DNA of 64,000 nt, taken from the NCBI RefSeq assembly GCF_002205795.1, contig NZ_NIUY01000003.1, positions 186,001 to 250,000 of the forward strand. The letters run 5' to 3'. The stretch is from Chryseobacterium sp. VAUSW3. Lineage in GTDB: Bacteria > Bacteroidota > Bacteroidia > Flavobacteriales > Weeksellaceae. Position 1 is the stretch's first letter. Each line of letters starts with the position of its first letter. A model generated the notes under the pieces. That model had not been told where the DNA came from and searched no databases. It saw nothing but the letters and a program-made list of their open reading frames with translations. The position numbers and the translations under genes are program-made. Shown here piece by piece: positions 51,539-59,819 of the stretch.

Positions 51539-53515
51539 ATGAAAAGAAATCTATTTACTGTAGCGCTCCTGGCGTTAAGTTTACAAAGTACCGCCCAGGT
51601 CATGGTCCATGTGGACAATTCGGGTATATTTTATGTCGGTGAAAACGCGCTTGTTTATAACGGAGGCGGTTTACAGACTAAAGGAAGCGGTATTTTAGAT
51701 GTGAAGGGCAATGTCATGATTGAAGGCGCTGCCACTGATGTTTTGAAAACATTAGACAATGCCGGAACAGGCAATAAAACCGACGGAGGTAACATTATCC
51801 TGCGACTAAATGATCCTGCGAACTACGCAGCTTCTACTTATGGCCAACTCTACATCAACGGAATTGCACAGGGCAATATCTCTGCGATAGTAGATAAGGA
51901 ATACCGCACGGGTAAACACGGTACTTACCAGCAAATTGCTCTTCCTTTTTATAATAAAACAATCAATACACTTTCAGGTACAGGTATCGGCACATTAGGG
52001 AAAACATTTTCAAATGTCAGATATTCAAAAAACGAAGTCCTTACCTGGAATAATTTGACAGCTGTTTCAGATAACCTGAATATTTCTTCTTTAACTCCGA
52101 AAAGTACCACTTATTACATGCTTGGTTCCAACGGGTTTGATTCTGGTAATCCGCCAGCATCAATGCCTGCAAACGCACCAACTCCAGCAGGTACTGTTTA
52201 TACCCTTAAAGGAATCCCTTTCAGTAACGGGGTAACGGAAAAGTTAACTAATGCCGCGAATGGCGTTAATTTTGGTGCAACGGGTAACGCTCTAAATTCA
52301 TATAACGAACGTTACAATTCATACCTTCAGGATGATTGGGATTATCCTGCAGCTCCTGCTAATCCATGGTCTGTTGCTACTTTTGGCCGAAATATTTATC
52401 AGTTTGGAAACCCGTATCTTACTAATTTAGATTTAGGGTTTATAGGGATTACAGAAAATGGTGCAGTAACTGATAACAATAGTATTTCATCCATCCAGGG
52501 TATTCGCTACGATCCGGGAACTGTAGTTTCCCTTCCATCCGGAACATTCTCAACCGGCGCCAAATATGTGAATTTTACATCAGGTGCACCTGTTCCTGTG
52601 GGTGATGTTGGCCTCATAATTAAACCCATGCAAACGTTTGTGGTAAAGCTCAGAAATAATAATGCTGAGGTAGGTTCCGATAAAACTTTAAGTTTTGATA
52701 ATTTAAGAAGATTTAAATCTACACCCAGAAATAACACTACAGGATATTCTGTAAATGCCGGGAAAGGTGCTGATGCTAATGGTACGGTAAAACAACTTGG
52801 CGTTATTGCACTAAGTGAGGAAGGTACAGAACTTGCAAGGACATATTACGCGGTTTACCCTTCTGCAATTACAGGTCATACTGCGGAGCAAACTGCGCAG
52901 TCTGTTTTAGGAAACCAAAACATCATTGGTACATTTGAAGAAGATGCAGTGAATGGCGGTTATGATATGAACTATATTAATGCTTACTGGTTATATATTA
53001 ATGAAGCCAATGAAAACGATTTTTTAGGAAAAGCGGTCCCTTTAGCTTTATATAACAGCGGCATCAAGTCACTGAAATTTGAAATTAGAGAGAATACTGA
53101 AGTAATTGAAAATGGAGTTCATCAATTATCTACAGGTACAGGATTTTATTATAAATCTCCCGACGGTCAAGCGATGGAGATTTTGCAGAATCAGGTGATC
53201 CCAGTTACTTCAGACCGATACAGCCTGTTCTACGGAAAGCCTAGTGGTGTATTAGGAACAGATGGAACTGCGAAACCGTCACGTACTAAAGTAGTTTATC
53301 ACCAGTTGATCGACAATTTTGTGGTTCATTTTGATCCAAATTGGAAAACAGCCGATATCCAAGTGTATGACATGAGTGGAAAGTTAATTCTTGCCGAGAA
53401 AAAAGTGTTGGCAGACAAAGATTATGTTTTGAATCTTGCGAAAGCGAACAGTGCTTATATTGTTACAGCAGTTTCAGAGAAGGGTGAAAAAATTAGTTCC
53501 AAAATTGTAAGATAA
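51539..53515 (+). CDS. T9SS type A sorting-domain surface protein
   Basis: 658 residues, secreted. The signal peptide ends SLQSTAQ. A long beta-rich body follows with glycine- and asparagine-rich loops; the early GIFYVGENALVYNGGGLQTKGSGILDVKG (split by position) resembles the start of several flavobacterial surface proteins. The last 75 or so residues, beginning near VVHFDPNWKTADIQVYDMSGKLILAEK and ending ISSKIVR, form the type A sorting domain that is removed at the surface. The body has no recognised enzymatic motif, so an adhesin-like or structural role is a guess. The PID-CTERM-like gene follows 15 bases later. Confidence 0.88.
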   Translation: MKRNLFTVALLALSLQSTAQVMVHVDNSGIFYVGENALVYNGGGLQTKGSGILDVKGNVMIEGAATDVLKTLDNAGTGNKTDGGNIILRLNDPANYAASTYGQLYINGIAQGNISAIVDKEYRTGKHGTYQQIALPFYNKTINTLSGTGIGTLGKTFSNVRYSKNEVLTWNNLTAVSDNLNISSLTPKSTTYYMLGSNGFDSGNPPASMPANAPTPAGTVYTLKGIPFSNGVTEKLTNAANGVNFGATGNALNSYNERYNSYLQDDWDYPAAPANPWSVATFGRNIYQFGNPYLTNLDLGFIGITENGAVTDNNSISSIQGIRYDPGTVVSLPSGTFSTGAKYVNFTSGAPVPVGDVGLIIKPMQTFVVKLRNNNAEVGSDKTLSFDNLRRFKSTPRNNTTGYSVNAGKGADANGTVKQLGVIALSEEGTELARTYYAVYPSAITGHTAEQTAQSVLGNQNIIGTFEEDAVNGGYDMNYINAYWLYINEANENDFLGKAVPLALYNSGIKSLKFEIRENTEVIENGVHQLSTGTGFYYKSPDGQAMEILQNQVIPVTSDRYSLFYGKPSGVLGTDGTAKPSRTKVVYHQLIDNFVVHFDPNWKTADIQVYDMSGKLILAEKKVLADKDYVLNLAKANSAYIVTAVSEKGEKISSKIVR

Positions 53516-53530
53516 TATAAAACACAAATT

Positions 53531-53755
53531 ATGAAATTTCTCAATAAATCTCTACTATTCTTTTGTCTCCTGATAGGAACGGTATTTTACAAAGCTGAAC
53601 CTTTACCGCCTGCTCCTTCTCCACCTGGTGGTGGTGGTGGTGTAGGTCCCGGAACTCCTGCGTCACCAATTGACATGTATGTATATGTATTGGCGGCGGC
53701 TGCCATATTATTTATGTGCTATTACCATTATAAAACAAGAAAAAAAATTGTATAA
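53531..53755 (+). CDS. PID-CTERM-like mini-protein (signal peptide, SPID motif, TM, basic tail)
   Basis: 74 residues in four parts. Residues 1-22 are a signal peptide (MKFLNKSLLFFCLLIGTVFYKA). Residues 24-42 are Pro and Gly only in the main. The motif PGTPASPIDMY follows at 40-50, then one membrane helix (about 51-65) and a basic end KTRKKIV. A short motif, a membrane helix and a basic tail together resemble tripartite sorting signals such as PEP-CTERM or LPXTG. I recall a flavobacterial family named PID-CTERM with this end. It follows a T9SS cargo gene by 15 bases and probably shares its transcript. Function unknown. Confidence 0.75.
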   Translation: MKFLNKSLLFFCLLIGTVFYKAEPLPPAPSPPGGGGGVGPGTPASPIDMYVYVLAAAAILFMCYYHYKTRKKIV

Positions 53756-53773
53756 ATTAATTTAAAGCTTTAT

Positions 53774-53802
53774 AAACCCATCGAATTACGGTGGGTTTTT
53801 TT
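53774..53802 (+). terminator. Terminator after the mini-protein gene
   Basis: AAACCCATCG / CGGTGGGTTT stem (one wobble) with the loop AATTA, followed by seven Ts. Confidence 0.88.
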
Positions 53803-53813
53803 ATATTTACCTT

Positions 53814-55097
53814 ATGAAAAAAATTGTTGCAATCTCAGCCTTACTTTTAGCAAACTCCCTGTCTGCCCAGTTCAAAATTAATATTGATGTACCCGCAGGC
53901 TTTAATCCTAAAGAAGTTTATCTGTACTCATTAAACGGTTCAAAAGACATCCTTACAACCAAAGAGATGAGAAAGGGTAACGGTTGGCAAATTGCTGTTA
54001 CAAAGCCGTATTCGGGAATGATGAAGCTGTATTTTCCGGAAGGAAACATGTCGGTTAATTTTATTTCGGAAAATAAGGACGTAAAAATGAAGTTTGATAC
54101 TGCGAACGGCAAGATTTCAAACATTGATTATCTTGATGAAAGCAATTTCCTGATGAATAATATTCAGGATGTGCAGCAAAAGAAAGAATATATTCTGCCC
54201 GCATTGGTTCAGATAAAAGATTATTACAAGGCAGATACCCAATTCAGAAAAGCACTGGATACTGAAATATCGCGTCTTTCTGTGGATGCGCAGGATATCA
54301 GCAGGTTCCCGTTCATCAATTATTACAACACTAACTACGCAAAATTCGTAGAAAAAAATCCTGCTAAAAAACCTGTTACGCATGATGAGATCATTGATTT
54401 CCTGATAAAATCCAATGAAATGCTTGAAACTTCATCATTAATGAGACCTGTACTGTTGGCCTACCTGAATGTGGGTCCAAGTACAAATGTATCAGCAGAT
54501 GTTGATAAGCTTCTTAAGGCGGTGAACACAGAAACGCCGCGTGGACAAACGGTATTGTCAGAGCTGATCGAGATTTTTGATGTTTATGAGATGAAGGATC
54601 TGAAAAATAAATATCTTACAGAAGCTACAAACCTGAAATGTACGATTAATGACCGCCTTGCCGGAACCATCGCAATCAATAAGAATACTGAAATTGGAGC
54701 TAAGTTTCCTGATTATGTATTCAATAAACCTACGAAAACATCAGCGAAATCGCTCGCAGCAGTGAAAGCAGATAAAAAAGTAATCGTTTTTTGGGCCTCA
54801 ACCTGCTCTCATTGCGAAGCAGAACTTCCGAAACTTATCGAGAAGTATAACGCCATGAAAGCCCAGAAAATAGAAGTTATTGCCTTTTCTCTGGACAGTG
54901 AAAAAGCAGCTTACGATAACAAAGTGAATAACTTACCCTGGATTAACGATTCTGAACTGAAAGGCTGGTACAGCAGTTATGCCGATACCTATAATGTGCG
55001 TGCAACGCCTACTTATTTCGTTCTGGATGCAAACAACACCATTATTGCCAAACCGGATCATGCCGCAGATGTAATATCTTATTTAAAATTGAATTAA
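53814..55097 (+). CDS. Secreted thioredoxin-fold protein (TlpA/ResA-like)
   Basis: 427 residues. Signal peptide MKKIVAISALLLANSLSAQ. The first 270 residues form a beta domain plus helical region typical of Bacteroidota TlpA-like proteins. The C-terminal thioredoxin domain has VIVFWASTCSHCEAELPKL (active-site CSHC at about 332-335), VIAFSLDSEK, and the cis-proline loop VRATPTYFVLD. It is probably a periplasmic disulfide reductase, with cysteine substrates unknown. It sits between a T9SS/PID-CTERM pair and the tRNA gene. Confidence 0.9.
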   Translation: MKKIVAISALLLANSLSAQFKINIDVPAGFNPKEVYLYSLNGSKDILTTKEMRKGNGWQIAVTKPYSGMMKLYFPEGNMSVNFISENKDVKMKFDTANGKISNIDYLDESNFLMNNIQDVQQKKEYILPALVQIKDYYKADTQFRKALDTEISRLSVDAQDISRFPFINYYNTNYAKFVEKNPAKKPVTHDEIIDFLIKSNEMLETSSLMRPVLLAYLNVGPSTNVSADVDKLLKAVNTETPRGQTVLSELIEIFDVYEMKDLKNKYLTEATNLKCTINDRLAGTIAINKNTEIGAKFPDYVFNKPTKTSAKSLAAVKADKKVIVFWASTCSHCEAELPKLIEKYNAMKAQKIEVIAFSLDSEKAAYDNKVNNLPWINDSELKGWYSSYADTYNVRATPTYFVLDANNTIIAKPDHAADVISYLKLN

Positions 55098-55101
55098 TTT
55101 T

Positions 55102-55131
55102 TTGCTGGGTTGCAAAATATTTTTATCTTTG
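55102..55131 (+). promoter_or_regulatory. Promoter of tRNA-Met
   Basis: TTG at 55102-55104, 19 bases, TATCTTTG at 55124-55131: an exact consensus promoter. Transcription would begin a few bases before the tRNA. Confidence 0.75.
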
Positions 55132-55143
55132 CACCACTTTAGC

Positions 55144-55217
55144 GGCGAGGTAGCTCAGTTGGTTAGAGCGCAGGATTCATAACCCTGAGGTCACGGGTTC
55201 AATTCCCGTCTTCGCTA
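55144..55217 (+). tRNA. tRNA-Met (anticodon CAT), elongator type
   Basis: 74 bases without encoded CCA. Acceptor GGCGAGG / CTTCGCT (with G-T pairs), D arm AGCTC...GAGC, anticodon loop TTCATAA giving CAT, T arm ACGGG-TTCAATT-CCCGT. It has a paired first base (G1-T72), unlike an initiator, which has an unpaired one, and no GGG/CCC run in the anticodon stem, so elongator Met is more likely than fMet. A lysidine-modified Ile tRNA also has CAT and cannot be excluded from the DNA alone. Confidence 0.93.
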
Positions 55218-55220
55218 CAA

Positions 55221-55249
55221 AAAAGCTCAACTTAGGTTGGGCTTTTTTT
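55221..55249 (+). terminator. Terminator of tRNA-Met
   Basis: AAGCTCAAC / GTTGGGCTT stem (one wobble) with the loop TTAG, followed by a long T-run. Confidence 0.88.
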
Positions 55250-55353
55250 ATTTTCTGTCAGAAATATATTAATGCTTTCTATATAAATGAGATTTATCTT
55301 AGTGTGCTGTCTATCGGTTATGTTTTTTTCTGATTTTTAGCAGTTTTATAGAT

Positions 55354-55486
55354 TAAATTTGGTCAGTTAAAAGATAAGTAGTAATTTTACGCCGTCTTAA
55401 TGAGGATGCAAGTCTTTAGAAAGGCATAAATTTTTTTTCATCATTTGTGTTTTTAGAATCGTATCGCAAGATGCGATTCTTTTTTT
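55354..55486 (+). ncRNA. Candidate small RNA with own promoter element and terminator
   Basis: TAAATTTG at 55354-55361 is a -7 match. About 95 bases later lies a perfect 11-base-pair hairpin, AGAATCGTATC / GATGCGATTCT, with a GCAA tetraloop and seven Ts (55455-55486). It is oriented for forward transcripts, but no forward gene precedes it after the tRNA terminator at 55249. A transcript from about 55368 to 55486 would be near 120 bases. No open reading frame of note lies in it. The -33 region is unconvincing. Confidence 0.4.
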
Positions 55487-55487
55487 G

Positions 55488-56561
55488 CTATTTAACACCG
55501 GAGTATCTTTCGTAACGTACCATTAAATCAACAAAATAAGAGTACGTAACACTGCCTTCCTGCTGGTTGCTTTTCAGGAAAAGATCGTTCGTAAATCCAA
55601 AGAAATTTTCCACAATACCTTCATGCTCTTTCACGAATCTTTTTTCAGCAGCCCGGTCTCTTTTCATCTCTGGAGAATATTCACCGATAATCTGTTTTAC
55701 AAAATCTGGATTTTTTTCTGCTAAACTGTTGAGGAGCGATTTTAATACAAAATAGTAAGTGCTGTATTTTAATTCCTTATTCTCCGAATTTTTCCCGATA
55801 AGGTATCCAATGAAATTTGCCTCCTGTTCACGGGCATAACCTAACTGATGGGCACTTTCATGTGCAAAGGTGAAAGGCAGGTAAGTGGCTGGTAATGCTG
55901 CATTATACTGCGCTTCTGCAGTAAAAGGATTATAATATCCCAATATGCCTGTATAGCTCATAATGCCTGTAAACAGACTGGGTTTTAGAGAATTGATATT
56001 GTTGCTGCTTTTTGGATCAGGAAAGCCGGGAAGACGCCTCTGTTGCTTCAGGATTTCTTGCTTTATTGATTCCAGATCTTCTACCTTAAAAACCCCGTCC
56101 TTATCTTCCTTCACCAATGATCTAAGTTGTTTACAGTATTTAAGATATTTTACGGTTAAATCTTTGGTTTCTTCCAGAGTAATTTCCTCTTTTGGAAGTT
56201 TATGGATAATGGGTTCCTGAAAATAAAGCATTCCCCAAAACAGCTGATAAATAAAATACAGAATATTCAGCAGTATGACAGATTTGAAAAGGTAAGCGTT
56301 CCGGGTTTTTTTATTTAAAATTTTAATCAGAAAGAAATTGAAAATAATGGCCAGTAAAATATACGCCACATCTCCCACTGAAAAAGGGCTGTGTGCAAAT
56401 ATTTTCTGATGAAGGGATTTTTGCCACTCAAAAAACCGTTCAAAGAAACGAACAGTAATTTCAGTTTTTGAGAAGATGAAAAATAAAAGAAATTGGGCAA
56501 GTAAACTACCTGCCCAAAATCTTTTTCTTTTAATATAGTTCTTTTTAATGGCCACTTTCAC
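55488..56561 (-). CDS. DUF3810 family membrane metallopeptidase-like protein
   Basis: 357 residues. Three membrane helices near the N-terminus (about 17-34, 60-80 and 90-110) and a large C-terminal domain with the zinc-protease motif FAHESAHQLGYAREQEANFIGYL around 231-253, in which HESAH is HExxH and the later E can be the third ligand. This is the DUF3810 pattern. The substrate is unknown. It overlaps the sugar-transporter gene upstream by 17 bases, so the two are transcribed together. Confidence 0.9.
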   Translation of the reverse strand: MKVAIKKNYIKRKRFWAGSLLAQFLLFFIFSKTEITVRFFERFFEWQKSLHQKIFAHSPFSVGDVAYILLAIIFNFFLIKILNKKTRNAYLFKSVILLNILYFIYQLFWGMLYFQEPIIHKLPKEEITLEETKDLTVKYLKYCKQLRSLVKEDKDGVFKVEDLESIKQEILKQQRRLPGFPDPKSSNNINSLKPSLFTGIMSYTGILGYYNPFTAEAQYNAALPATYLPFTFAHESAHQLGYAREQEANFIGYLIGKNSENKELKYSTYYFVLKSLLNSLAEKNPDFVKQIIGEYSPEMKRDRAAEKRFVKEHEGIVENFFGFTNDLFLKSNQQEGSVTYSYFVDLMVRYERYSGVK

Positions 56562-57993
56562 TTTTCAGATGATCAAGTTCGATTCCCTGTGCCTTCAGGA
56601 TTTTAGTTACGCGAACCGCATAAAATACCAGATAAGCAAAACATAAAATTCCCACGATATAACTGAAGTGAATGTTCGTCATATCCGCAAGCATGCCTTG
56701 GATCCAGGAGATAATTCCACCTCCCATAATCATCATGATAAGATATCCCGAACCTTGGTTGGTATGTTTTCCTAAACCATTAATCGCCAGTGCAAAAATA
56801 CAAGGCCAAAGGGTAGAGCAAAATAATCCAACACTGGTGAAGGCATAAACGGAAGTCATTCCTGAAGTCATCATTCCGATCGCAATGGCGATAATTCCCA
56901 TTGAAGAGAAAATCAGAAGCATTCTTGCCGGATTTCCTTTACTCAGAATATCACACGCAATCATAACCAAAATAATAAGACTGTAAACATAAAAATGGGA
57001 AAGATCATGTTTGGCGATAGCATTTACTGCTAAAAATACTCCAAAAGCTAAGTAAGGTGCCAAAAACCTAAGAATTTTTTTAAATCCGGCAGTAATGTCA
57101 AATGCATCCACAGCACCGGTCCAACGGCCGATCATTAATGAAGCCCAATACAAGGAAACGTAAGGAGCAATATCTTTGGTTGAAAATCCGAGTGATTTTT
57201 CCATATAAGCAGGTAAATTACTCGCGGTAGAAACTTCTACGCCTACATAAACGAAAATCGCTATCATCCCTAAAACAAGTTGTGGATATTTAAGTGCAGA
57301 AGTTCGGTGTTCACCTGGAACTGCGTCTTCCGTATCTTCTGTAATGGTGGGGGTAACTTTAGGTAATGAAGAGAATTTTAAAAGGATCGCAACCAGAACA
57401 AATGCTGCACCTAAAATCAGATACGGAACTTTCACCGATTCAATACTCGCTTCGGTATTTGCAGCTGATGCAGAACCGAAAATTGCAAAAGAAACGATCA
57501 GTGGACCAATCGTAGTTCCGAAGTTATTAATTCCTCCCGCCATCGTTAAACGCTGCGAGCCGGTTTCTGTGGGTCCTACTTCAATTGCTAGAGGATTGGC
57601 CACAATTTGCTGAAGCGAAAAGCCCAAACCAACAATAAACAATCCTGAAATCATCAGCGCAAAAGAGCCCATATTTGCGGCAGGATAAAACAGAAGTGTC
57701 CCCGCAGCAGAGATCAAAAGTCCTACAATTAAACCATTTTTATAACCAATTTTGTTTACCACATCCTGCTTTATCGCTTTGGATATAAACATGTAAATCA
57801 AAGAACCAACGGTATAGGCAACATAAAATGCTACGGATACCAACTGGCTTTGGCTTTGTGATAAATTAAAGGCTTTTTTGAAGACCGGGATCAAAATATC
57901 GTTGCTCGCAGCAACAAATCCCCAGAAGAAAAACACGGTTACCAACGGCACGAACTGTCCCCAATTGGTTTTTTTAGAATAGTTTGTCGACAT
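56545..57993 (-). CDS. FucP-type (FHS family) sugar MFS transporter
   Basis: 482 residues with about 12 membrane helices. FVPLVTVFFFWGFVAASNDILIPVFK near residue 12-37 is the FHS signature, followed by QLVSVAFYVAYTVGSL, GLGFSLQQIVANPLAIEVGPTETGSQRLTMAGGINNFGTTIGPL (split by position). The later WPCIFALAINGLGKHTNQGSGYLIMMIMGGGII stretch also matches glucose/galactose and fucose transporters. It is probably a proton- or sodium-coupled sugar importer in the inner membrane; the sugar cannot be read. It is slightly longer than FucP. Confidence 0.92.
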   Translation of the reverse strand: MSTNYSKKTNWGQFVPLVTVFFFWGFVAASNDILIPVFKKAFNLSQSQSQLVSVAFYVAYTVGSLIYMFISKAIKQDVVNKIGYKNGLIVGLLISAAGTLLFYPAANMGSFALMISGLFIVGLGFSLQQIVANPLAIEVGPTETGSQRLTMAGGINNFGTTIGPLIVSFAIFGSASAANTEASIESVKVPYLILGAAFVLVAILLKFSSLPKVTPTITEDTEDAVPGEHRTSALKYPQLVLGMIAIFVYVGVEVSTASNLPAYMEKSLGFSTKDIAPYVSLYWASLMIGRWTGAVDAFDITAGFKKILRFLAPYLAFGVFLAVNAIAKHDLSHFYVYSLIILVMIACDILSKGNPARMLLIFSSMGIIAIAIGMMTSGMTSVYAFTSVGLFCSTLWPCIFALAINGLGKHTNQGSGYLIMMIMGGGIISWIQGMLADMTNIHFSYIVGILCFAYLVFYAVRVTKILKAQGIELDHLKSESGH

Positions 57994-58033
57994 TTATTAT
58001 GATTCTTTAAAACAAATATAACTATTTATTTTC

Positions 58034-58759
58034 TCAATATGAGTTTTCCAAAATCTTTTTTATTTGGGCATGTGCTGCTGTTTTCAGCTCGTTTGCTGAA
58101 TGGTGCGGGCTCATAATATCGGCGAGATAAACTTTTACCTTACCTGGATATCCTTTGGAAGCATCAAAGGGAAACATTTCCTTCAGTCCCACAAACGTAA
58201 ACACAAGGAGCGGAGACTGATGTTTGGAAGCTAAAGTAAACGCACCGTCTTTAAAACTGTCGAGAATGACGGAGGTATCATCGGGAACCCCGCCTTCAGG
58301 AAAAATCACGATACTGTCGCCTTCCTCCATTCTTTCAGCGCAGCGGCGGTATACATCTGCCCGGCTCTTGGCCGAACTGCGGTCTACCATGACACAGATT
58401 CTTTTATAAATAATGCCGAAAATCGGGATTTTTACGAGTTCTTTCTTGCCGACGTAGCACAGCGGATGATGAGGCATCAGAATACACGGCAGCATTACAT
58501 CCATAATCGAAGTATGATTCGAGATAAAAACATATTGCGTGTTTCTATCGATTTTTTTGTCGGTCAGTTTTTTAAGATCGTACCGGAATCCCATTCCGTA
58601 AAACATTCCGTAGCACCAAATCCTGATGAATTTGTATGCATATTTATAATGCTCTTTGCGGATCGAAAGCAGTAGTACAGGAATTCCTAAACTGATGGTG
58701 AGCACGGCACCCAGCACAATCATCCAGCCACGCCAGACATAATTAAGGATTTTCTTCAT
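58034..58759 (-). CDS. plsC: 1-acyl-sn-glycerol-3-phosphate acyltransferase
   Basis: 241 residues. An N-terminal membrane segment (WMIVLGAVLTISLGIPVLLLS) precedes the acyltransferase motifs NHTSIMDVMLP (HX4D, about 81-91) and IVIFPEGGVPDD (about 150-161), plus GKKELVKIPIFG between them. PlsC makes phosphatidic acid at the inner membrane. A specialised lysophospholipid or lipid acyltransferase is possible. gtrA lies 54 bases upstream on the same strand. Confidence 0.93.
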   Translation of the reverse strand: MKKILNYVWRGWMIVLGAVLTISLGIPVLLLSIRKEHYKYAYKFIRIWCYGMFYGMGFRYDLKKLTDKKIDRNTQYVFISNHTSIMDVMLPCILMPHHPLCYVGKKELVKIPIFGIIYKRICVMVDRSSAKSRADVYRRCAERMEEGDSIVIFPEGGVPDDTSVILDSFKDGAFTLASKHQSPLLVFTFVGLKEMFPFDASKGYPGKVKVYLADIMSPHHSANELKTAAHAQIKKILENSY

Positions 58760-58813
58760 TGGAGAAATCGGTTTTCAGTAATCTACAGTTAGAACATCAA
58801 ACTTAAACTTTTT

Positions 58814-59272
58814 CTAGCCATTAAAAATAAAATTTTTCTTAACGGTATAATTTAAAACTGAAACCAAAAGAATAGCCGAAATTTTACTCAACATTTCCTG
58901 GCTGACTACAAAGAATCCCAGATCAAGGTGATCGATGAAGATAAAGCTGAAGAAAATCTGGAAAAATGTTAAACTTAAAATTGTTGATAGAAAAGAAACA
59001 CCCATAAAGTAAGCAAATTCTCTTTTTTTGGAGTGTTTCCCACGAACAAAAACAAACCAAATACTTAAAAAATAGTTTGTAATAATTCCACATGCAGTAG
59101 AGAAAATATTACTCAGCGGGAAATAAATTCCGTGGTAATTGTATTCATCAGCAAAGACCAAAGGAATATAAATACTGAAGATTTTAAAAGAACCAATTTC
59201 CATCACTGCGCTCAAACCACCGGCAATAATGAAAAACACAACCTGTTTCTGTTTCAGTAAAAGTTCTTTCAT
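58814..59272 (-). CDS. GtrA family membrane protein
   Basis: 152 residues, four hydrophobic helices. VVFFIIAGGLSAVMEIGSFKIF near the start, SNIFSTACGIITNYFLSIWFVF and the end LLVSVLNYTVKKNFIF are the GtrA pattern. GtrA proteins are thought to flip lipid-linked sugars for surface polysaccharide modification. The glycan cluster is some 17 kb away, so a link is only possible. A TAAATTTG on the reverse strand (59289-59296) may be its -7 box. Confidence 0.9.
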   Translation of the reverse strand: MKELLLKQKQVVFFIIAGGLSAVMEIGSFKIFSIYIPLVFADEYNYHGIYFPLSNIFSTACGIITNYFLSIWFVFVRGKHSKKREFAYFMGVSFLSTILSLTFFQIFFSFIFIDHLDLGFFVVSQEMLSKISAILLVSVLNYTVKKNFIFNG

Positions 59273-59493
59273 AAAAAAAGCGTGTCTGCAAATTTATAAC
59301 TATATGTTAAACAATAAGAAATTCTTGTTAAAATATTTTTTTGTTTCAATTTTATGACTAATTTTAATTTCTGAAAAGCGACTGACAATCTGATAAATTT
59401 TTCATTTTCAAACAGTATTGGAATGTTTATTTTATCTGAATATACTTATTTGATTGATATTTTACAGTTTAAAACTAAAAAATAAACATTTCC

Positions 59494-59745
59494 ATGAATC
59501 CTTCCAGACCCTACAGAAAATTCAATCCTCAAAAGAAAAAAATAGAGGAATTAGAGCAGAAAAGCCCGCGTTTCAAAAGAATTTACTCAGAATATGAATC
59601 AATGAGCGACGAGTTATGGAATCTGGAGAATACAGACGTTTCAAATATTCCAGATGATTTTCTGGAAGCCATCAAACTCCAGACTTCTTACCTTGAAGAC
59701 GAAATCGATGACTGGCTTCTCGATGAAAATAATAAGATACAATAA
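59494..59745 (+). CDS. Small conserved hypothetical protein, charged and helical
   Basis: 83 residues, no signal or membrane segment. KKKIEELEQKSPRFKRIYSEYESMSDELWNLE (split by position) looks like an amphipathic coiled coil, and the tail LEDEIDDWLLDENNKIQ is very acidic. Charge distribution runs from basic to acidic. I do not recognise a named family, but a similar short charged protein appears common in this group from memory. The 221-base gap before it is AT-rich with no hairpin or gene. Confidence 0.6.
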   Translation: MNPSRPYRKFNPQKKKIEELEQKSPRFKRIYSEYESMSDELWNLENTDVSNIPDDFLEAIKLQTSYLEDEIDDWLLDENNKIQ

Positions 59746-59781
59746 AATAAATCTGCAGAAATGCAGGTTTTGCTATTTTGC

Positions 59782-59789
59782 TATCTTTG
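59782..59789 (+). promoter_or_regulatory. Probable -7 element (TATCTTTG) for the CCA-type gene
   Basis: Perfect TAnnTTTG. It implies a transcript start near 59796, after an in-frame ATG at 59778, and so favours the ATG at 59820 as the translation start. Confidence 0.55.
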
Positions 59790-59819
59790 CAAAAATTTTC
59801 CGGGTCCGGAATTCCTGCT

